From: Planctomycetota bacterium | GTDB taxonomy: Bacteria; Planctomycetota; Phycisphaerae; Sedimentisphaerales; Anaerohalosphaeraceae | Assembly: GCA_003644175.1 (NCBI GenBank) | Contig: QNBS01000067.1 | Span: forward strand, 1-9,388 | Length of the DNA stretch: 9,388 nt | Direction: 5' to 3' | Shown here: positions 7,531-9,388 of the stretch, piece after piece | Numbering within the stretch: the first letter of the stretch is position 1 | How the letters are laid out: every line of letters starts with the position of its first letter | The notes under the pieces: model-generated | The model's input: only the letters and a program-made list of their open reading frames with translations | Databases searched by the model: none | What the model was told of the DNA's origin: nothing | Translations under genes and position numbers: made by a program

Positions 7531-7677
7531 CGTGCGGTCATTGGTTTGTCTGGAATTTCATGGCGCTGGTGCTCGGCGCTGAATTGTGATGGCGCTGCCG
7601 GACCGGATCAGCAACCCACTGGATGCGGCGAGGGGAGTCGGCCACCTTGTTATGCGCAACTGCATTGCCGTCGGCGG
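7531..7677. other. Convergent intergenic spacer
   Basis: This 147-nt stretch separates the 3' ends of the lipoprotein gene and the pseudopilin gene. I see no tRNA, no convincing gene, and no GC-rich stem with a T-run on either strand. The only structure seen is a short GCTG...CAGC inverted repeat near 7590 that lacks a U-tract. Confidence 0.5.
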
Positions 7678-8619
7678 TTAGAGTCCGGCGGCAGGCAGGT
7701 AGTATATGCCCGGACCGATGCCGGTCGGATAAGGCGTGTTTGTGGCAACGTTAATAATCACCTTCATGGGCACGACGTTGGCTGCGGAATAGTCTTCGAC
7801 GTGGCCGTCGGTGAAACCGGCCTGAAGCTTGACTGTGATTGTTTCCAGACTCGCCCAGTCTTCTCTACGCGACCAGTAGGACGACGCAAAATGCGTTTCC
7901 GGGGTAATGTCGGCGTTCCTGAGTCGCTCGCAACTGCTGTAAGCCTTTCGACTTCGGCAGTGGTCATAACCAAAATAGTCGCTGACGAGCAGTTTGCTCT
8001 CCCGGTTGGCGCCGGCTGAGGCGCCTGGGCCCTTGAACAGCCGAGAGCGTCCCTCAAGATAGCCGATATAGTTCCAGTAGAAACAGTAATTGCCGGTCAC
8101 CGAATCTTTGACCGCCCTGTTCACCGAATTTTTGACCGTCCCGGTCTCCGGGTTGTACCAGGCATCCTGCGCATCCCAGGCTTCTTGCAGGTACTTGTAT
8201 TTCCTGGGCGCGTTGGGACAGGCCATGATGCTGACGTCATTGATATATGCACTCAGATAGGCACTCATGGAGCGATGCAACTGTGGGCCTTGGGCGGCAG
8301 GGGCCGTTATGAGCGTGGGTTCCGACCAGTTCCAATTCCCGACCCTGCCGATAGTGGCGACAGACTCGGGGAAATGATCGTCGTTGTCGACGGTGTATAC
8401 TGTAACGGCCTGTACGATTTGCCGTTGATTGCTGCGTGTCAGCAGCCGGTTGGCGTGACGTTTGGCTTTACGGACAGCGGGAGAAAGAATGCCCAACAGC
8501 ATCGCGATGATGCTCACAACGACCAGCAATTCAAGCAGAGAGAAACCCCTGCCCCCTTTGATGCCCGTCTTGAACTGGCCCTGTTCGCAATAGATAGCCT
8601 GCCTCCTGCGCTTGCGCAT
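7678..8619 (-). CDS. Prepilin-type N-terminal cleavage/methylation domain protein (pseudopilin-like)
   Basis: The 313-residue product has a basic 25-residue leader, then a type IV prepilin cleavage site Gly25|Phe26-Ser-Leu-Leu-Glu30 with the required Glu at +5, and one hydrophobic helix (about 26-48) suited to the inner membrane. The C-terminal part has aromatic-rich strands and ends with a FTDGHVEDY segment like the DGHV motif of planctomycete pseudopilins. Such proteins are cut by a PilD-type peptidase and belong to type II secretion or type IV pilus systems; in planctomycetes they occur in very many copies of unknown individual role. No secretion ATPase or other pilus gene is beside it. 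The ATG at 8619 is the only ATG ahead of the cleavage site. It lacks a clear ribosome-binding site, and an AGGAGG lies inside codons 5-6 and does not precede a usable start. Confidence 0.88.
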   Translation of the reverse strand: MRKRRRQAIYCEQGQFKTGIKGGRGFSLLELLVVVSIIAMLLGILSPAVRKAKRHANRLLTRSNQRQIVQAVTVYTVDNDDHFPESVATIGRVGNWNWSEPTLITAPAAQGPQLHRSMSAYLSAYINDVSIMACPNAPRKYKYLQEAWDAQDAWYNPETGTVKNSVNRAVKDSVTGNYCFYWNYIGYLEGRSRLFKGPGASAGANRESKLLVSDYFGYDHCRSRKAYSSCERLRNADITPETHFASSYWSRREDWASLETITVKLQAGFTDGHVEDYSAANVVPMKVIINVATNTPYPTGIGPGIYYLPAAGL

Positions 8620-8663
8620 ACGATTATCGCTGCCGGCGCTTAACGCATTATATACACACTTCT

Positions 8664-8691
8664 ATTCTACAACTAATTTTCAACTTGTCAA
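8664..8691 (-). promoter_or_regulatory. Proximal sigma70-type promoter of the pseudopilin gene
   Basis: On the minus strand a perfect TTGACA (8686-8691) is followed after 16 nt by TAGAAT (8664-8669, 5 of 6). The start would lie near 8656, about 37 nt before the ATG at 8619. A second TATAAT-like hexamer at 8647-8652 lacks a properly spaced -35. Confidence 0.65.
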
Positions 8692-8756
8692 TCCAAAACC
8701 ACTCCCCGAGGGCAGAAATCCGCAAAAAGGGCTATTTTCGGGCAAAATGCCGGTTC

Positions 8757-8786
8757 TCACGCGTGATGCGACGGTTGGATGGGCAT
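8757..8786 (-). other. Possible 9-codon leader ORF
   Basis: In a transcript from the upstream consensus promoter, a GGGGGGAG lies 9 nt before an ATG at 8786 that opens the nine-residue frame MPIQPSHHA. Length alone makes chance likely. It is listed because the ribosome-binding site is much better than that of the pseudopilin gene itself. Confidence 0.15.
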
Positions 8787-8813
8787 GGTTTTTTACTCCC
8801 CCCTGATTCGTTT

Positions 8814-8831
8814 CCCCCACTTCCGTGGGGG
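8814..8831. repeat. Perfect 7-bp hairpin
   Basis: CCCCCAC (8814-8820) and GTGGGGG (8825-8831) form a perfect stem with a TTCC loop. Neither strand has a following T-run, so it is not a typical terminator. It may be part of a compound interspersed repeat with the element at 8851-8877, or a stabilising structure in the 5' leader made from the promoter at 8892-8920. Confidence 0.6.
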
Positions 8832-8850
8832 TTAAATATAGCGGAGGCAC

Positions 8851-8877
8851 GCCCGTTCGGCTACGCTCAGGGCAGGC
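8851..8877. repeat. Interspersed-repeat-like sequence (CGGCTACGCTCAGGGCAGGC)
   Basis: The sequence GCCC...CGGCTACGCTCAGGGCAGGC has an imperfect inverted symmetry (GCCC/GGGC). Near-identical sequences are, as far as I recall, common intergenic repeats in many environmental bacterial genomes, where they give rise to spurious peptides of the type PFGYAQGRLF; that peptide is encoded here in one frame. Copy number in this genome cannot be judged from one copy. Confidence 0.45.
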
Positions 8878-8891
8878 TCTTTGGCGGGGGT

Positions 8892-8920
8892 ATTATACCA
8901 TACTGTTTGGTAGATGTCAA
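8892..8920 (-). promoter_or_regulatory. Full-consensus sigma70 promoter reading leftward
   Basis: On the minus strand TTGACA (8915-8920), a spacer of exactly 17 nt (8898-8914) and TATAAT (8892-8897) match the sigma70 consensus at all 12 positions, and TGG before the -10 gives an extended -10 element. A-rich sequence lies upstream of the -35. Transcription would start near 8885 and reach the pseudopilin ATG after about 265 nt of leader containing two hairpins, or could end earlier as a small RNA. Confidence 0.75.
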
Positions 8921-8924
8921 ACAC

Positions 8925-9054
8925 TTTTTTAGCGGTTTTTTCGGGTGATTACTGCGTTGTTTTGTTTGGCTCCATGTACTCGATGTACTCCAGTACGCCT
9001 CCGTGCAGGAGCCAAACAACGCCTTGTACTGACCCGAAACTCCGCGCTAAAAAG
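8925..9054. repeat. 130-bp imperfect palindrome (MITE/REP-like element)
   Basis: Nested arms pair across the whole element: TTTTTAGCG (8926-8934) with CGCTAAAAA (9045-9053); TTTCGGGT (8939-8946) with ACCCGAAA (9032-9039); TTGTTTGGCTCC (8962-8973) with GGAGCCAAACAA (9008-9019). A CGTTG block occurs on both sides, displaced on the left by a 5-nt insertion. The 34-nt centre has ATGTACTC twice and its own small inverted repeat, GTACT-CC-AGTAC (8985-8996). No protein is encoded and no flanking target duplication is obvious. Similar long intergenic palindromes with a GGAGGCGTAC-like centre occur in many bacteria, as I recall; their function is unsettled. Confidence 0.75.
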
Positions 9055-9063
9055 GGGGGGGGC

Positions 9064-9098
9064 AGTGAATAGTGAATAATGAATAATGAGAAATGGGG
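9064..9098 (+). repeat. Degenerate heptamer tandem repeat
   Basis: Five 7-nt units run head to tail: AGTGAAT, AGTGAAT, AATGAAT, AATGAGA, AATGGGG. They follow directly on a run of nine G (9054-9062). This is low-complexity sequence of the slippage type and codes for nothing convincing. Confidence 0.7.
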
Positions 9099-9135
9099 TG
9101 GTTTTTGGTTGACAAATTGGGTGCGGGCGGTGCAA

Positions 9136-9159
9136 AATGACTATTGACGAATGACTATT
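9136..9159 (+). repeat. Short direct repeat, 14-nt period
   Basis: AATGACTATT occurs at 9136-9145 and again at 9150-9159. It resembles the AATGA-type heptamers just upstream and probably arose by the same slippage process. Confidence 0.6.
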
Positions 9160-9238
9160 TTCTATTGCGGAAGGCGCAAGGCGGCGGTTGATTATGAGGT
9201 GAGAAATGAGGATTGCGGATTTTGTTGTTGTGTTGGCC

Positions 9239-9258
9239 AAAAAAGTACCGGACACTTT
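9239..9258 (-). terminator. Weak terminator-like hairpin after the UroD-type gene
   Basis: On the minus strand AAAGUG pairs with UACUUU across a UCCGG loop, and the paired Us continue into a run of six U. It lies 22 nt past the stop at 9281. The stem is only 5-6 bp and AT-rich, so termination would be inefficient. The same motif type (GTGTCCGGTACTTTT) also resembles ends of IS200/REP-associated transposase elements, from memory, so it may instead be a repeat remnant. Confidence 0.3.
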
Positions 9259-9280
9259 AATTCGCCCCAATGGAATGCGA

Positions 9281-9388
9281 TTAGTCGTTGACGACCTCGG
9301 CCATCGCCTTGAGGTTTTCTATTGGTGTGCCCGGTGAGACCCCTCCGCCGGGTGAGATGAGGATCGGGCCGTAACGGTCCGCCTTGTC
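9281..9388 (-). CDS. UroD/MtaA-family methyltransferase-type protein, C-terminal end only
   Basis: The complementary strand is open from the window edge to a TAA at 9281-9283, giving the last 35 residues of a protein. The segment Ile-Leu-Ile-Ser-Pro-Gly-Gly-Gly-Val-Ser-Pro-Gly-Thr-Pro-Ile-Glu-Asn-Leu-Lys-Ala-Met matches the C-terminal phosphate/substrate-side signature (SPG-x-G-V-x-PGTP-x-EN-x-x-A-M) of the uroporphyrinogen decarboxylase superfamily. The Ser-Pro-Gly-Gly-Gly form fits the corrinoid-dependent methyltransferase branch (MtaA/CmuA-like) rather than heme-pathway HemE. The catalytic part is outside the window, so substrate and metal ligands cannot be checked. Confidence 0.75.
   Translation of the reverse strand, partial: DKADRYGPILISPGGGVSPGTPIENLKAMAEVVND

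Larger units (their letters stand above)
8692..9280. other. Gene-free region rich in repeats and promoters
   Basis: No open frame here has convincing coding character. The frame at 8685-8948 on the plus strand crosses the hairpin and repeat copies. The minus-strand frame at 8929-9270 is the translation of the palindrome and low-complexity repeats. The region holds the consensus promoter at 8892-8920, hairpins at 8814-8831 and 8851-8877, the palindrome at 8925-9054, a run of nine G at 9054-9062, and short tandem repeats up to about 9160. It looks like accumulated intergenic repeat sequence between two minus-strand genes. Confidence 0.6.

Noticed and set aside
7546..8019. Plus-strand frame of 157 codons
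   Set aside because: Most of it is antisense to the pseudopilin gene, with Arg/Cys/Gly-rich composition and no ribosome-binding site.
8904..8930. Plus-strand terminator: TGTTTG/CAAACA stem followed by T6
   Set aside because: The stem is only 6 bp and AT-rich, no plus-strand gene ends nearby, and the bases are better explained as the minus-strand promoter and palindrome end.
8685..8948. Plus-strand frame of 87 codons
   Set aside because: It crosses hairpins, promoter elements and the PFGYAQGRLF-type interspersed repeat, with no coding signature.
8925..9160. CRISPR array
   Set aside because: There are no regularly spaced repeats of 24 nt or more with unique spacers; the repeats are palindromic or slippage-type and no cas gene is present.
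8929..9270. Minus-strand frame of 113 codons
   Set aside because: It translates the palindrome and low-complexity repeats, giving an IIHYSLFT-type peptide that recurs as a spurious product of such repeats.

Overview
The window reads as a chromosomal segment of a moderately GC-rich bacterium, most likely a member of Planctomycetota (Phycisphaerae/Sedimentisphaerales-like). This is an inference from gene content: a DUF6786-type lipoprotein, a stand-alone prepilin-type (H-x-G/DG pseudopilin) gene with its own promoter, a methyltransferase-type UroD protein and a secreted BamE-like protein. No 16S rRNA or other decisive phylogenetic marker is present.

Layout: (1) 1-267, minus strand: the 5' part of a secreted SmpA/OmlA (BamE)-like protein that runs off the left edge. 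(2) 268-443: a divergent promoter region. (3) 444-6278, plus strand: a complete six-gene [NiFe]-hydrogenase maturation operon in the order hypF-hypC-hypD-hypE-hypA-hypB. Every hallmark residue I looked for is present, so all six look functional. (4) 6307-7530, plus strand: a lipoprotein of the DUF6786 type, 28 nt behind hypB and probably co-transcribed with it. (5) 7678-8619, minus strand: a prepilin-type pseudopilin, convergent with the lipoprotein. (6) 8620-9280: about 660 bases without a convincing gene. It holds two strong minus-strand sigma70-like promoters, several hairpins, a 130-bp imperfect palindrome and short tandem repeats. (7) 9281-9388, minus strand: the C-terminal 35 codons of a UroD/MtaA-type protein running off the right edge.

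The hyp genes together make and insert the Fe(CN)2CO and Ni parts of the [NiFe]-hydrogenase active site. HypF and HypE turn carbamoyl phosphate into a thiocyanate on the HypE C-terminal Cys. HypC and HypD carry and assemble the iron-cyanide-CO unit. HypA and HypB deliver nickel. No hydrogenase structural gene lies in the window, so the client enzyme must be encoded elsewhere. From hypC to hypB the genes are packed with gaps of 10 nt or less and short start/stop overlaps, which points to translational coupling. The only sizeable gap (100 nt, hypF to hypC) carries a strong hairpin.

I found no clear new multi-gene system. The points most worth a second look are the compound repeat/promoter region at 8640-9260, the lipoprotein attached to the hyp operon, a small overlapping ORF with a good ribosome-binding site at 6279-6365, and the hypF-hypC hairpin.
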